A stretch of DNA of 64,000 bases from Nostoc sp. NMS9 (GTDB taxonomy: Bacteria > Cyanobacteriota > Cyanobacteriia > Cyanobacteriales > Nostocaceae): positions 1 through 64,000 of the forward strand of contig NZ_JABXKL010000032.1 in assembly GCF_017114995.1 (NCBI RefSeq), written 5' to 3'. This document shows positions 9,201-18,026 of this stretch, piece by piece; position 1 is the stretch's first letter; every line of letters starts with the position of its first letter. Below the pieces are notes generated by a model. It saw only the letters and a program-made list of their open reading frames with translations. It searched no databases and was not told the DNA's origin. Position numbers and translations under genes: made by a program.

Positions 9201-9590
9201 AAAAATCGCTACTGTTCCTTGATCACTGCCTTCTGGGATATAAGTTGGTAAGGCTATGATTTGAGAGTGCGTTGGCAAACTGATCTCAGTGGCACTGGCG
9301 GCTTTGCGCGTTAGCGTAGCTCCTCCTTTGGAGGCTCGCCCAGTAGTTCCGATCGCTCCGCCCGCCGCAGGCATAGCAACTTGGGGTTTTTGGATGAAGT
9401 TGGTAATTGCCATATTTTGAGAACGCAACCACTCACTCAACTCAACTGATGTCATTGCCAATGGATGTAGTGCTATATCTCCAGATGCATTAGACTCAAA
9501 ATTCACTCGTGGCGATCGCCAAGTTTCCCCCCAAATAAATAAACTACTATTTTGATTTTTTAGTAACCAATTACAGTGTAAAATCGCCAT
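6255..9590 (-). CDS. SNF2-family DNA-dependent ATPase/helicase
   Basis: The 1111-residue protein has a long N-terminal region and a C-terminal SWI2/SNF2 motor. Motifs: Walker A ADDMGLGKT near residue 655, DEAQ-type box VLDEAQNVKN near 758, LTGTPVENRLQELW, then RALIFTQFAEWGKLL near 945, LKAGGVGLNLTRA near 1010 and the arginine-finger box QATDRVFRIGQ near 1040. This is the HepA/RapA-like bacterial SNF2 class, which translocates on double-stranded DNA. It normally neighbours a SWIM gene, here at 1911-2738. Odd feature: three low-complexity segments in the N-terminal half (about residues 73-102, 298-311 and 437-447) are encoded by dispersed palindromic repeats inserted in frame. The ATPase motifs are intact, so the gene is probably functional. 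Confidence 0.92.
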   Translation of the reverse strand: MAILHCNWLLKNQNSSLFIWGETWRSPRVNFESNASGDIALHPLAMTSVELSEWLRSQNMAITNFIQKPQVAMPAAGGAIGTTGRASKGGATLTRKAASATEISLPTHSQIIALPTYIPEGSDQGTVAIFPVHSASLGENTDSPQYLQPWLVEGFCLNPSEAVKFLAAIPLNAAKGEDAFLGGDLRFWSQVARWSLDLISRCKFLPTIDRESDGAFAAKWQVLLDSAVDGTRLEKFSANMPLVCRTYQEVLGTGEDFSQSLLYVDFPTEPQELLLGFLNSTIDAQVREMVGSQPPIEAKAMSTTGNAYASLPAGVRQWLQALTSASGTVNADAIEVERLEAALKAWTMPLQYQLTLKTLFRTCFQLRSPQSGETDWTLVYFLQAADDPEFLVDAATIWNNPVERLVYENRTIEQPQETFLRGLGVASRLYPAMSGDKAQSAYAPSLETEYPQSSRLTPIQAYEFIKAVAWRLEDSGLGVILPPSLANREGWANRLGLKITAETPKGKQGRLGLQSLLNFQWQLAIGGQTISKAEFDKLVALNSPLVEINGEWVELRPQDIKTAQTFFTTRKDQMALSLEDALRLSTGDTQAIEKLPVVSFDASGALQELIGALTNNQAIAPLPTPAGFKGQLRPYQERGAAWLSFLERWGLGACLADDMGLGKTIQFIAFLLHLKEQDALENSTLLVCPTSVLGNWEREVNKFAPSLKILQYHGDKRPKGKAFLEAVKNHDLIVTSYSLLHRDIKSLQSVSWQIIVLDEAQNVKNPEAKQSKAVRQLEATFRIALTGTPVENRLQELWSILDFLNPGYLGNKQFFQRRFAMPIEKYGDTASLTQLRSLVQPFILRRLKSDRDIIQDLPDKQEMTVFCGLTGEQAALYQQIVEQSLVEIESAEGLQRRGMILALLIKLKQICNHPAQYLKEATLEQHNSAKLLRLEEMLEEVLAESDRALIFTQFAEWGKLLKPYLEKQLGREIFFLYGSTSKKQREEMIDRFQHDPQGPPIMILSLKAGGVGLNLTRANHVFHFDRWWNPAVENQATDRVFRIGQTRNVQVHKFVCTGTLEEKIHDMIESKKQLAEQVVGAGEEWLTELDTDQLRNLLILDRSAVIDDDAE
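8260..8298 (-). repeat. In-frame palindromic repeat in the SNF2 gene (copy 1)
   Basis: The stretch GCGTAGGCGCTTTGCGCC and following CCAGACATCGC resembles the dispersed GCGTAGGC/GACATCGC family seen at 8663, 17853 and 36000. It encodes a segment near residues 432-444 absent from typical motor sequences. Confidence 0.55.
8663..8697 (-). repeat. In-frame palindromic repeat in the SNF2 gene (copy 2)
   Basis: The bases CCCGTCGTAGACATCGC are shared exactly with a segment at 36008-36030 inside an unrelated eCIS gene. In both genes the insert is read as AMSTTG followed by N/Y and alanine-rich residues. Confidence 0.75.
9293..9376 (-). repeat. In-frame palindromic repeat in the SNF2 gene (copy 3)
   Basis: A GC-rich block rich in inverted short arms (GCGTTAGCGTAGCTCC, CTTTGGAGGCTCGCC, CCGCCCGCCGCAGGC) interrupts the N-terminal region and is read as a Gly/Ala/Thr/Lys-rich linker at residues 73-102. 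Its composition is unlike its surroundings. Confidence 0.65.
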
Positions 9591-9868
9591 TTGCTAACTA
9601 CTCAGATTTTCCCAAAACTCCAGAATTAAAATCGCAATTATTCTAATTTTTGCCTCTTCTCAAGAACATTTATTAACCAATTTCCTCATATAATTAATTA
9701 TCTAATACCATTTATTTGTGAGGCGGCGCCAAACCCTTTTAACTTTTTCTTTCTTTGTGTCCTTTGCCTCCTTTGCGGTTCGTTTTTATTTCTCATTATT
9801 AAACATGGTTTAGCGCATCTTCATACAGAATTGGTATAAGTAATGATTCCACATAAACATTGTTAATA

Positions 9869-10342
9869 ATGAATTTTCCCCTAATTAAAGTCTTAAAAAA
9901 CGGCATATTAGTGGAACTGGATTATATGCATTCTCAAGAACAAGAGGTTGTAAGAGCATTACTCAATGTTGTAATTGTTGAAGGTAAAACCTATCCCCAA
10001 AAGCAACCTCTCTCTCCTACAGAATTTTCAGCTTACTGGTTAAGCAAGGATGCCTTTGTTGTCAGGACATCTGTTGTAGATCCTACACACAAGCCAAAAG
10101 AAATATTAGGGGCGTTTTATTTAAAGCCAAACTTTCCCGGTCGGTGTAGCCATATTTGCAACGCTGGTTTTATTGTACAACCTGGATTACGCGGTCAGGG
10201 TTTAGGACGGTTCATGGGAGAGGCTATGCTTTCGATAGCAGCAAACCTGGGCTACGAAGCAGTAATGTTTAATTTGGTCTTTGAGACTAATATACCTTCA
10301 ATTACACTTTGGCAGTCGTTAGGATTTGAGATTATTGGGTGA
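9869..10342 (+). CDS. GNAT-family N-acetyltransferase
   Basis: The 157-residue protein has the GNAT fold signature: strand beta-4 with CNAGFIVQPGLR, the acetyl-CoA pyrophosphate loop LRGQGLGRFMGEAML (residues about 109-123), and the closing NIPSITLWQSLGFEIIG typical of the C-terminal strand. It transfers an acetyl group from acetyl-CoA to an amine; the substrate is not evident. ATG 9869 is preferred over an in-frame TTG nine bases upstream. No clear ribosome site is seen. It stands alone between divergently placed genes, 173 bases ahead of pnp. Confidence 0.85.
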   Translation: MNFPLIKVLKNGILVELDYMHSQEQEVVRALLNVVIVEGKTYPQKQPLSPTEFSAYWLSKDAFVVRTSVVDPTHKPKEILGAFYLKPNFPGRCSHICNAGFIVQPGLRGQGLGRFMGEAMLSIAANLGYEAVMFNLVFETNIPSITLWQSLGFEIIG

Positions 10343-10515
10343 ATTCCAGGCGCGGCGAAGTTAGAGGATAGGCAGCTGGTAGACGCGCTAATCTTGTATC
10401 ACACTTTGCGTTAAACGACTTGTCTATCTTTGTATGTACTAGAAGTCAGCCATAGGGCATAAATGTTAGGATTGCCACAGAAAGAGAATAGCGAAAGAGA
10501 AGGAAAAAAAACTGA

Positions 10516-12672
10516 ATGGCAGAAGTTGATAAGTCAATATCCTTCGATGGAAGGGATATTCGACTGAAAGTAGGCCTATTAGCTCCCCAGGCAGGTGGGT
10601 CGGTTTTGATAGAATCAGGGGACACATCCGTTTTAGTGACGGCTACGCGATCGCAAGCCAGAGAAGGCATTGATTTTCTTCCCCTTACTGTAGATTATGA
10701 AGAAAGGCTATATGCCGCTGGTAGGATTCCCGGCGGGATCATGCGGCGCGAAGGTCGTCCACCAGAAAAAACAATTCTCACCAGCCGTCTTATAGACCGT
10801 CCCATGCGTCCTTTGTTCCCCTCATGGTTGCGGGATGACTTGCAAATTATTGCCTTAACGCTGTCGATGGACGAGTTAGTTCCACCCGATGTGTTAGCAG
10901 TTACGGGCGCTTCCATTGCTACCCTAATTGCCCAGATTCCTTTTAATGGGCCAATGGCAGCAGTGCGGGTTGGTTTAGTGGGAGATGATTTCATTATTAA
11001 TCCCACATACGCAGAAACTGAAGCTGGAGATTTGGATCTGGTAGTAGCAGGTTCACCACATGGCGTGATCATGGTGGAAGCGGGAGCCAATCAGTTGCCA
11101 GAGCGAGATATTCTCGAGGCGATTGACTTTGGTTATGAAGCAGTGCGGGACTTAATCAAAGCGCAGCAAGATTTAATCGCCGAACTTGGTCTAGTAATAG
11201 TGCAAGAAGCACCACCAGAAGTAGACCAAACCCTAGAAAATTATATCCGCGATCGCGCCAACGGTCAGATTAAGAAAATCCTGTCTCAATTTAGTTTGAC
11301 CAAACCCGAACGCGATGCAGCTTTAGATGTCGTCAAGGATGAAATTGCCGCGACGATTACCGAACTGCCAGAAGAAGACCCCATTCGAGTTGCGGCAACT
11401 GCAAATAAGAAGGCACTTGGTAACACTTTTAAAGATATTACCAAATACTTCATGCGGCGACAAATCATCGAAGATAACGTCCGCGTTGATGGTCGTAAAC
11501 TCGATCAAGTGCGTCCGGTTTCTTGTTTAGTTGATGTCTTACCAAAGCGAGTCCACGGCAGCGGTTTATTTAACCGGGAACTAACTCAGGTATTATCCAC
11601 TTGTACTCTGGGTACACCTGGGGATGCTCAAAACCTCAACGATGACATGCAGCTAGATCAGCACAAGCGTTATCTGCATCATTACAACTTCCCGCCGTTC
11701 TCAGTCGGTGAAACCAAGCCAATGCGGGCCCCAGGAAGGCGTGAAATTGGTCACGGGGCATTGGCAGAACGAGCGCTAATCCCTGTGCTACCGTCAAAAG
11801 AACAATTTCCCTACGTGATTCGCATCGTATCGGAAGTACTTTCCTCCAACGGTTCCACCTCAATGGGTTCAGTCTGCGGTTCCACCCTCGCCCTGATGGA
11901 TGCTGGTGTACCAATTCTCAAACCCGTCAGTGGCGCGGCAATGGGTCTGATTAAGGAAGGGGACGAAGTGCGAGTCCTAACCGACATCCAAGGCATTGAA
12001 GACTTTTTGGGCGACATGGACTTCAAAGTTGCCGGGACGGATACCGGGATTACCGCCTTGCAAATGGATATGAAAATCTCCGGTTTGTCGTTGGAGGTTA
12101 TTGCCCAAGCTGTCCACCAAGCGAAAGCAGCCCGGTTGCACATTCTGGAGAAAATGCTCGCCTGCATTGACACACCACGAACTGAAACCTCACCTTATGC
12201 TCCACGTCTGTTAACAATCAAGATTGATTCAGACATGATTGGTTTGGTCATCGGGCCTGGAGGTAAGACTATTAAGGGCATCACAGAGGAAACTGGTGCA
12301 AAAATTGACATCGAAGATGATGGCACCGTGACAATTTCCGCTGTGGATGAGAACAAGGCCAAGAGAGCCAGAAATATCATCCAAGGCATGACCCGCAAGC
12401 TGCATGAAGGGGATGTCTATGCAGGACGCATTACTCGGATTATACCGATAGGTGCATTTGTGGAATTCTTGCCAGGAAAAGAAGGCATGATTCACATTTC
12501 TCAACTAGCTGACTACCGCGTTGGTAAAGTTGAGGATGAAGTAGCGGTGGGCGATGAAGTGATTATCAAAGTGCGCGAAATTGATAACAAAGGTCGGATT
12601 AATCTCACCCGCTTGGGTATTCACCCAGATCAAGCAACAGCAGCAAGAGAAGCTGCGGCGGTGAATCGGTAA
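10516..12672 (+). CDS. pnp: Polyribonucleotide nucleotidyltransferase (PNPase)
   Basis: PNPase degrades RNA 3' to 5' with phosphate and can add tails; in cyanobacteria it is thought to be the main poly(A)-type tailing enzyme. The 718-residue protein shows two RNase PH domains (about 10-145 and 310-545) with FNREL and a linker helix domain, a KH domain near 570-625 with [15 protein letters not shown], and an S1 domain near 632-702 with [17 protein letters not shown] and GRINLTRLG. Length is normal. Start ATG 10516 has GAGAAGGA about ten bases upstream. A perfect hairpin follows the stop codon. Confidence 0.97.
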   Translation: MAEVDKSISFDGRDIRLKVGLLAPQAGGSVLIESGDTSVLVTATRSQAREGIDFLPLTVDYEERLYAAGRIPGGIMRREGRPPEKTILTSRLIDRPMRPLFPSWLRDDLQIIALTLSMDELVPPDVLAVTGASIATLIAQIPFNGPMAAVRVGLVGDDFIINPTYAETEAGDLDLVVAGSPHGVIMVEAGANQLPERDILEAIDFGYEAVRDLIKAQQDLIAELGLVIVQEAPPEVDQTLENYIRDRANGQIKKILSQFSLTKPERDAALDVVKDEIAATITELPEEDPIRVAATANKKALGNTFKDITKYFMRRQIIEDNVRVDGRKLDQVRPVSCLVDVLPKRVHGSGLFNRELTQVLSTCTLGTPGDAQNLNDDMQLDQHKRYLHHYNFPPFSVGETKPMRAPGRREIGHGALAERALIPVLPSKEQFPYVIRIVSEVLSSNGSTSMGSVCGSTLALMDAGVPILKPVSGAAMGLIKEGDEVRVLTDIQGIEDFLGDMDFKVAGTDTGITALQMDMKISGLSLEVIAQAVHQAKAARLHILEKMLACIDTPRTETSPYAPRLLTIKIDSDMIGLVIGPGGKTIKGITEETGAKIDIEDDGTVTISAVDENKAKRARNIIQGMTRKLHEGDVYAGRITRIIPIGAFVEFLPGKEGMIHISQLADYRVGKVEDEVAVGDEVIIKVREIDNKGRINLTRLGIHPDQATAAREAAAVNR

Positions 12673-12681
12673 CTCGATTTG

Positions 12682-12711
12682 GGATTTTAGATTAGATTAA
12701 ATCTAAAATCC
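12682..12711 (+). terminator. Hairpin after pnp (possible terminator or 3' stabiliser)
   Basis: A perfect 12-base inverted repeat, GGATTTTAGATT pairing with AATCTAAAATCC around a six-base loop, starts ten bases after the pnp stop. It lacks a T tract, so intrinsic termination is uncertain. Confidence 0.5.
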
Positions 12712-12736
12712 GCGATGCCTATCGTGAAGGCATCGC
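12712..12736 (+). repeat. Dispersed palindrome GCGATGCCT-N7-AGGCATCGC
   Basis: Nine-base perfect arms around a seven-base loop. A longer member with 11-base arms lies at 54862-54890. Confidence 0.75.
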
Positions 12737-12774
12737 CGTATGCTTCTCTAATTTGACAAATTACGAATTACAAA

Positions 12775-12984
12775 TTATTTTAACGACTTTTCTAGTGTTT
12801 TTGGCTCTGGTAAAGGTTGACCGTCTGCTAAAGATGATTCAATCAGCATTTCTAAAACTTCTTGAGCATTTTTGAAAGCTTCTTCGTAAGTATCTCCGTG
12901 AGTATGACAAAATCCCCATTCAGGAAGACTCACAACAAAACACTCATCTTCATCAGATCACTGAATAACGATTATATATTTCAT
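12775..12984 (-). pseudogene. HicB-type antitoxin gene with an in-frame stop
   Basis: The frame reads MKYIIVIQ, then TGA (12960-12958), then SDEDECFVVSLPEWGFCHTHGD and a helix ending LADGQPLPEPKTLEKSLK. This is a short HicB-like (DUF1902-type) antitoxin. At the stop the family normally has Trp, as in IQWSDEDE, so TGG to TGA is the simplest reading. No alternative start exists between the stop and the conserved core. No HicA toxin gene is visible beside it. It is either a recent point-mutation pseudogene or a sequencing error. Confidence 0.75.
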
Positions 12985-12997
12985 TCTTCTGAAACAT

Positions 12998-13029
12998 AAT
13001 TACGAATTACGAATTACGAATTACGAATT
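12998..13029 (+). repeat. Heptamer repeat ATTACGA
   Basis: Four tandem copies of ATTACGA lie between the HicB remnant and the NACHT gene. Confidence 0.85.
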
Positions 13030-13072
13030 TTTAATGACGAACTTCTGTGTTGTTCATATTTTTGAAACTCTT

Positions 13073-16000
13073 TTACTTCTCTAATTCTGCCAACTTCTGT
13101 TGAGCAAAGTTTCGCACCTGCTCATCTGGGTCATTCTCTGCCTTGTCGCGCAACAGTGGTAAAGTCTGGGGATGCTGAGGAAATTGCTTGATAATTATCT
13201 CCAGTACAACCCGTCGAGGGTTGTATTTATACGGAGGATTATGGCTACCCTCAAAGGAGTCATTGACAGCGCAGTTATAGTAAATTTCAAACAAATCAGG
13301 CCGATTTCTGAAGTGTTTGGCTAATACTTGGATGGCTGAATATCGTACATACTCATCATCATCAAAAGTAGCGCGGTCTTTGAGAATCGAGCAGGTGTCG
13401 GGGTCATCTTTGAAATTGCTGGCTAATGCTTCGATGGCTGAACGTCGCACATCCCATGCATTATCAGCAGTGGCCCGGTGTTTGAGAAACGAGCGGGTGT
13501 CCTGGTCATCTTTGAAATTACTGGCCAATGCTTTGATGGCTGCACCTCGCACATTCCTTGATTCATCAGCATTGGCGCGGTCTTTGAGAATTGAGTGAGT
13601 GTCAGGGTCATCTTTGAAATTGCTGGCTAATGCTTTGATGGCTGCACCTCGCACATCCTCTTGATCATCAGTAGTGGCGCGATGTTTGAGAATCGAAAGG
13701 GTGTCAGGGTCATCTTTGAAATTACTGGCTAATGCTTCAATGGCTGCACCTCGCACATACTTTTGATTATCAGCAGTGGCGCGGTGTTTGAGAATTGAGC
13801 GGGTGTCTGGGTGATCCTTGAAATTGCTTACTAATGCTTCAATGGCTGCACATCGTACATCCCTATCATTATCAACAGTGACGCGATGTTTGAGAATCGA
13901 AAGGGTGTCAGGGTCATCTTTGAAATTGCTGGCTAATGCTTCAATGGCTGCATTTCGCACATCCCATTGATTATCAGCAGTGGCGTGGTCTTTGAGAAAC
14001 GAGCGGGTGTCGGGGTGATCTTTGAAATTGCTGGCTAATGCTTTGATGGCTGCACATCGCACATTTCTTGATTCATCAGCAGTGGCGCGGTGTTTGAGAA
14101 TTGAGTGAGTGTCGGGGTGATCTTTGAAATTGCTGGCTAATGCTTTGATGGCTGAACGTCGCACATCGTCTTCACCATCAGCAGTGGCGCGGTGTTTGAG
14201 AATTGAGTGAGTGTCGGGGTGATCTTTGAAATTGCTGGCTAATGTTTCGATGGCTGCACGTCGCACAACCCATTGATTATCAGCAGTGGCGCGGTATTTG
14301 AGAAACGAGCGCGTGTTCGGGTCATCTTTAAAGTTGCTGGCTAATGCTTCGATAGCTATACGTCGCACATCGTCTTCACCATCAGCAGTGGCGCGGTGTT
14401 TGAGAAACGAGCAGGTGTCCGGGTGATCTTTGAAATTGCTGGCTAATGCTTCGATGGCTACACCTCGCACATTCCCTTGATTATCAGCAGTGGCGCGGTC
14501 TTTGAGAATCGAGCGTGTGTCGGGGTGATCTTTGAAATTGCTGGCTAATGCTTCGATGACTGCACCTCGCACATTCCCTTGATTATCAGCAGTGGCGCGG
14601 TCTTTAAGCCAGTGTAAGGTATTGCTGTTATCTTTCCAAATTGCGGCGATTGTTGCAACTGCTTGAGTGCGAACTTCCTGAACTAGCTTAGTTTCTTCGT
14701 TATCACGGAGGGAGTAATAGTACCATAGATCATATTTAGTTAAGTCTTGTAGCTCATTAAGCAATTTATTAGCCACTGACACAATCACCGAGCGATTTCT
14801 CACTTCTGCAAGACACTTAGCCGCTAAAAACAGGTTGATAAACTTTTCCTCTTCGCCATCTTGCACCATCAAGTATTCCAGAATTTCACCAACAAATTTC
14901 GCCTCAATCATTCCCGCAACTAACAGTAACACCTCATGCCAAGTTTCATCTTGCCAGTGTTTGCCAAAAACTTCAGTTTTGAGATACTCAATTGTAATAC
15001 TTCGTTCCTTCTCAAACTGCCAGACAAACTCCCAAGCACAGAAATATTCTAAAAATGTCCGATGCACAAAGGCATAGTAATCTGCACCCAAGAAACATAA
15101 AATAAAATTGCGATCGCGCAGTTGTTTCATCAACCGTCTGGCTTTATCTCTAGCATCACTCACTGGTATGCTTTGCAGGTATTTAGTGAAGATTGCTTCT
15201 AAATCATCCGCATAGATAATGTTGCCAGCTAAACCTTTTTCACTGGTTTGCATTTGATAAGCAACTTGACGCAACATTGCCTGTTTATCTTTATAATCAA
15301 TAATGTCTAGACGTTCATCCGGCTTTAAATTGCGTCCGTCGTCCCAATTATGCAGCAGAACCTCGGAAGCATCTTTATACAGTTCACTTCTATCTCTGGG
15401 TAATTCTCGCTTGAGATTGAGAATTGCCATCATCGTTAACAGCAGTGGATTTTGTGCAAGTTCTGCAATTGCTTTTGATTCATTAATTACTCTTTGTAGA
15501 CGCTTTCGTTTGATATTTTTATCTCTTTCTTCGGCTTGAGTAAAAGTTTTATCATGCCAACGTTGAATAAAATCTTGAATCTGTGCTGGTTCTAAATCTT
15601 GTAACATGAAGTGGCGAAACTCTGCATCTCGCAACTGTTGCTGCTTATAGCCAATAATCCGAGAAGTAATAATAACCTGCACATCGGGATATTCATTAGT
15701 GAAGCGATGAATACAGGTAATTACTTCCTCCCGCTTCGCCGATTCAAAGATTTCATCCAAACCATCAAACATGACTAAAGCATTACCAGCCTTTAGCTGT
15801 TCATGCAATTTATGCTGATTGAGGTGATAAAAACAATTGGGACTATTATGGTAAAATTGGAGAAAATTATTACAACTACCCGCATCGCGATCGCGCATAT
15901 AATTGCGTAATTCAATCAGCAAAGGAATTGGCAGATTAAAATCATTCTGCTCAAGAGTTTTTTCTACCCAATCCAACGCTAGATATTGCAACAATGTAGA

Positions 16001-16912
16001 CTTGCCGGAACCAGGATCGCCTAAAATAACTAGATAATTTTTGCGTTGCTGATCTCGGACAACATCTAATACTGAACGGATTGGCTGCTCAAAATAATTG
16101 CGTTGATAACGTTCTGTTTCTTCTTTAAATTTTTCTATTTCAAATTCTGCATCTAATTGGTTACTTTCTTGTAGCCTACGGAGATGTTCTTTAGGCAGTT
16201 CTGGTAAAACCTGATAAACTTGCCGCACATTTTGCGGGATAAACATTTGCCATAAATTTACCGGATGTTCGCGGGCTGTAGTTTCTAAACTATCTAACTT
16301 CAGATTGCCGTAGCGTTCACGAATGGTTTCTAAATATTGCGGTAAATTAAAATCCTTGAGAATATCTGCGTTTTCTTTTAAAGTCTTATCAATACTAGAT
16401 AATTTCTGAAGTTCCAAGATATAGCGTAACTCTTCTGAATCCGAAAGAATATCTTGGACTTGTATGAGATACTGCTCTGTAATTGTTTGCCAGTTAAATT
16501 TAGGTGGTAGAGGTTTGAGTTGAAGTCTTTTCCAACTATCTACTAGTGTTTTAAAATCTAGAGAATCACATTTAATATCAAAAGCCTGACCAAAAATTTC
16601 TTTAACCGACTTATCACGGATAAATTTATTGATATCTTCAGCGTAATTTTGAATTTCAGCTTCATCAAGTTTGCAACGAACCTTTAACTGCTGCTGCATC
16701 AGTTGCAAAAATTCTGTCAGCGCCATAACTACAACTTTCTGAAGCGGTTCTTGTTTAAAGGGCGCAATTACAGCATTATTAAAGATATGTTTGAAAAAAT
16801 CTTTAGCGTAGTCCTTGACTAAATCTTTGAAAAATTCTTCGCTGATAATAGTTTTGACAAGAAATCCAACCGCTTTTTGACCTATCCAGAGAGTGAACCA
16901 CTCAACTATCAT
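13073..16912 (-). CDS. NACHT NTPase with C-terminal HEAT-like repeat array
   Basis: The protein is 1279 residues from ATG 16912, chosen over a GTG 39 bases upstream because the family-like N-terminus MIVEWFTLW follows it. Order: a helical N-terminal region (1-290) of unknown role; a NACHT NTPase with Walker A LGDPGSGKSTLL near residue 300, Walker B ALVMFDGLDEI near 380 and VIITSRIIGY; a helical middle; then twelve near-identical 34-residue units with core ALASNFKD (about residues 770-1175) and a diverged HEAT end (EQVRNFAQQKLAEL). NACHT-STAND proteins are regulated switches, many acting in antiphage or self-recognition. The high identity between units indicates recent expansion, while residues after ATAD vary between units (NQGN, GEDD, NQWV, ESRN, NDRD), as expected for a binding surface. 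No linked effector gene was recognised. Confidence 0.88.
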   Translation of the reverse strand: MIVEWFTLWIGQKAVGFLVKTIISEEFFKDLVKDYAKDFFKHIFNNAVIAPFKQEPLQKVVVMALTEFLQLMQQQLKVRCKLDEAEIQNYAEDINKFIRDKSVKEIFGQAFDIKCDSLDFKTLVDSWKRLQLKPLPPKFNWQTITEQYLIQVQDILSDSEELRYILELQKLSSIDKTLKENADILKDFNLPQYLETIRERYGNLKLDSLETTAREHPVNLWQMFIPQNVRQVYQVLPELPKEHLRRLQESNQLDAEFEIEKFKEETERYQRNYFEQPIRSVLDVVRDQQRKNYLVILGDPGSGKSTLLQYLALDWVEKTLEQNDFNLPIPLLIELRNYMRDRDAGSCNNFLQFYHNSPNCFYHLNQHKLHEQLKAGNALVMFDGLDEIFESAKREEVITCIHRFTNEYPDVQVIITSRIIGYKQQQLRDAEFRHFMLQDLEPAQIQDFIQRWHDKTFTQAEERDKNIKRKRLQRVINESKAIAELAQNPLLLTMMAILNLKRELPRDRSELYKDASEVLLHNWDDGRNLKPDERLDIIDYKDKQAMLRQVAYQMQTSEKGLAGNIIYADDLEAIFTKYLQSIPVSDARDKARRLMKQLRDRNFILCFLGADYYAFVHRTFLEYFCAWEFVWQFEKERSITIEYLKTEVFGKHWQDETWHEVLLLVAGMIEAKFVGEILEYLMVQDGEEEKFINLFLAAKCLAEVRNRSVIVSVANKLLNELQDLTKYDLWYYYSLRDNEETKLVQEVRTQAVATIAAIWKDNSNTLHWLKDRATADNQGNVRGAVIEALASNFKDHPDTRSILKDRATADNQGNVRGVAIEALASNFKDHPDTCSFLKHRATADGEDDVRRIAIEALASNFKDDPNTRSFLKYRATADNQWVVRRAAIETLASNFKDHPDTHSILKHRATADGEDDVRRSAIKALASNFKDHPDTHSILKHRATADESRNVRCAAIKALASNFKDHPDTRSFLKDHATADNQWDVRNAAIEALASNFKDDPDTLSILKHRVTVDNDRDVRCAAIEALVSNFKDHPDTRSILKHRATADNQKYVRGAAIEALASNFKDDPDTLSILKHRATTDDQEDVRGAAIKALASNFKDDPDTHSILKDRANADESRNVRGAAIKALASNFKDDQDTRSFLKHRATADNAWDVRRSAIEALASNFKDDPDTCSILKDRATFDDDEYVRYSAIQVLAKHFRNRPDLFEIYYNCAVNDSFEGSHNPPYKYNPRRVVLEIIIKQFPQHPQTLPLLRDKAENDPDEQVRNFAQQKLAELEK
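13390..14610 (-). repeat. 102-bp tandem repeat array inside the NACHT gene
   Basis: About twelve copies of a 102-base unit (34 codons), each containing TCATCTTTGAAATTGCTGGC or a near match on the plus strand. Third positions and whole codons are strongly conserved between units. Confidence 0.9.
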
Positions 16913-17060
16913 ACTCACGCCTGCTAAATACTTGACTACGAGTATATACACCTGTTAGAGAAATTTTTCCAGATTTCTGGGTTTTTAGCTTCAAAGCGAT
17001 GCTAGCTGAAGATTTGTTAAAAATAACTAATAACTGTGCATTGATATTAGGAGTAGTTTT

Positions 17061-17861
17061 ATGGTTCTACAAGTTAACCCCATCCAAAAAGAACCAATTG
17101 TTACTTGGGAAGCACTTCCAGCAGATTTCATTTTACCAGACGATCCAGTGGAAAATATTCAACAACCTGCGATCGCTGCTGCGCTTACCGATGCTTTGGG
17201 AAGCACAGGACGCATCCAACCCCAAATGCTGATTGGCTCTAATTTTGGACTTGTAGCCACAGTCAACAAAAAAATTGTTGTTAAAGCACCAGACTGGTTT
17301 TACGTTCCTCAAGTGCAGTCTGTGGGAAATGTAGTTCGTCGTAGCTACACCCCGAATTTAGAAGGCGCTACTGTGGCTGTAGTAATGGAATTTCTCTCAG
17401 ACACAGAAGGTGGAGAACTATCAGTCCGTTCAACTCCACCCTACGGTAAACTCTATTATTACGAAAAGATTCTCCAAGTTCCAACCTACGTAACCTACGA
17501 CCCTTACGAACCAAGCATAGAACTACGCTGCTTGCAAAATGGGCAATATACTTTGCAGCAAGCAGATGCTAATGGACGTTACTGGATTCCTGAGTTAGAG
17601 TTATTTCTCGGAATTTGGCAAGGTGAAAGATTATGTCAAACCATGAATTGGCTGCGCTGGTGGGATACAGAAAGAAATTTACTGTTGTGGAGCAGCGAAC
17701 AAGCCCAACAAGAACGCCAGCGTGCTGAACAAGAACGCCAACGCGCTGAACAGGAATGCCAACGTGCTGAACAGGAACGCCAACGTGCTGAACAGGAACG
17801 CCAACGTGCTGATATATTAGCTGCTAAGTTACGTGAGCTAGGTATTGACCCTGATGCGTAG
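17061..17861 (+). CDS. Uma2-family (DUF820) putative endonuclease with coiled-coil tail
   Basis: The 266-residue protein has the Uma2 PD-(D/E)xK-like core: KAPDWFYVPQV, AVVMEFLSD, then YGKLYYYEKILQVPTYVTYD. Uma2 proteins are abundant in cyanobacteria; nuclease activity is predicted from the fold only. The C-terminus carries five heptads of the type QERQRAE, encoded by a 21-base tandem repeat at about 17701-17810, forming a predicted coiled coil, and ends with the family tail LRELGIDPDA. ATG 17061 has AGGAG seven bases upstream. It diverges from the NACHT gene, 148 bases apart. Confidence 0.85.
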   Translation: MVLQVNPIQKEPIVTWEALPADFILPDDPVENIQQPAIAAALTDALGSTGRIQPQMLIGSNFGLVATVNKKIVVKAPDWFYVPQVQSVGNVVRRSYTPNLEGATVAVVMEFLSDTEGGELSVRSTPPYGKLYYYEKILQVPTYVTYDPYEPSIELRCLQNGQYTLQQADANGRYWIPELELFLGIWQGERLCQTMNWLRWWDTERNLLLWSSEQAQQERQRAEQERQRAEQECQRAEQERQRAEQERQRADILAAKLRELGIDPDA

Positions 17862-17945
17862 GCGTAGCCCGCACTTCTCTACGAGACGCTGCGCGTAGCT
17901 TGCTTCCACGTTCGCGGAGCGTGCCGTAGGCAAGTGGTACGACTT
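17853..17945 (+). repeat. Dispersed palindromic repeat cluster
   Basis: A GC-rich block with GCGTAGGCGTAGCCCGC, CGAGACGCTGCGCGTAGC and TTCGCGGAGCGTGCCGTAGG overlaps the end of the Uma2 gene. The same words recur at 44867-44882 and 45158-45235. Confidence 0.75.
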
Positions 17946-18026
17946 GGCTCAGTGACCGTCGTAGATATCGCATAACCTAAAGAGATGCTGGGAATAATAA
18001 TTTTGAGACATCAGCAGCAAAATTCT

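Noticed and set aside
13390-14610. TPR interpretation because of the 34-residue period
   Set aside because: The units lack the W4-G8-Y11-A20-P32 TPR pattern and fit HEAT/armadillo-like helices better.
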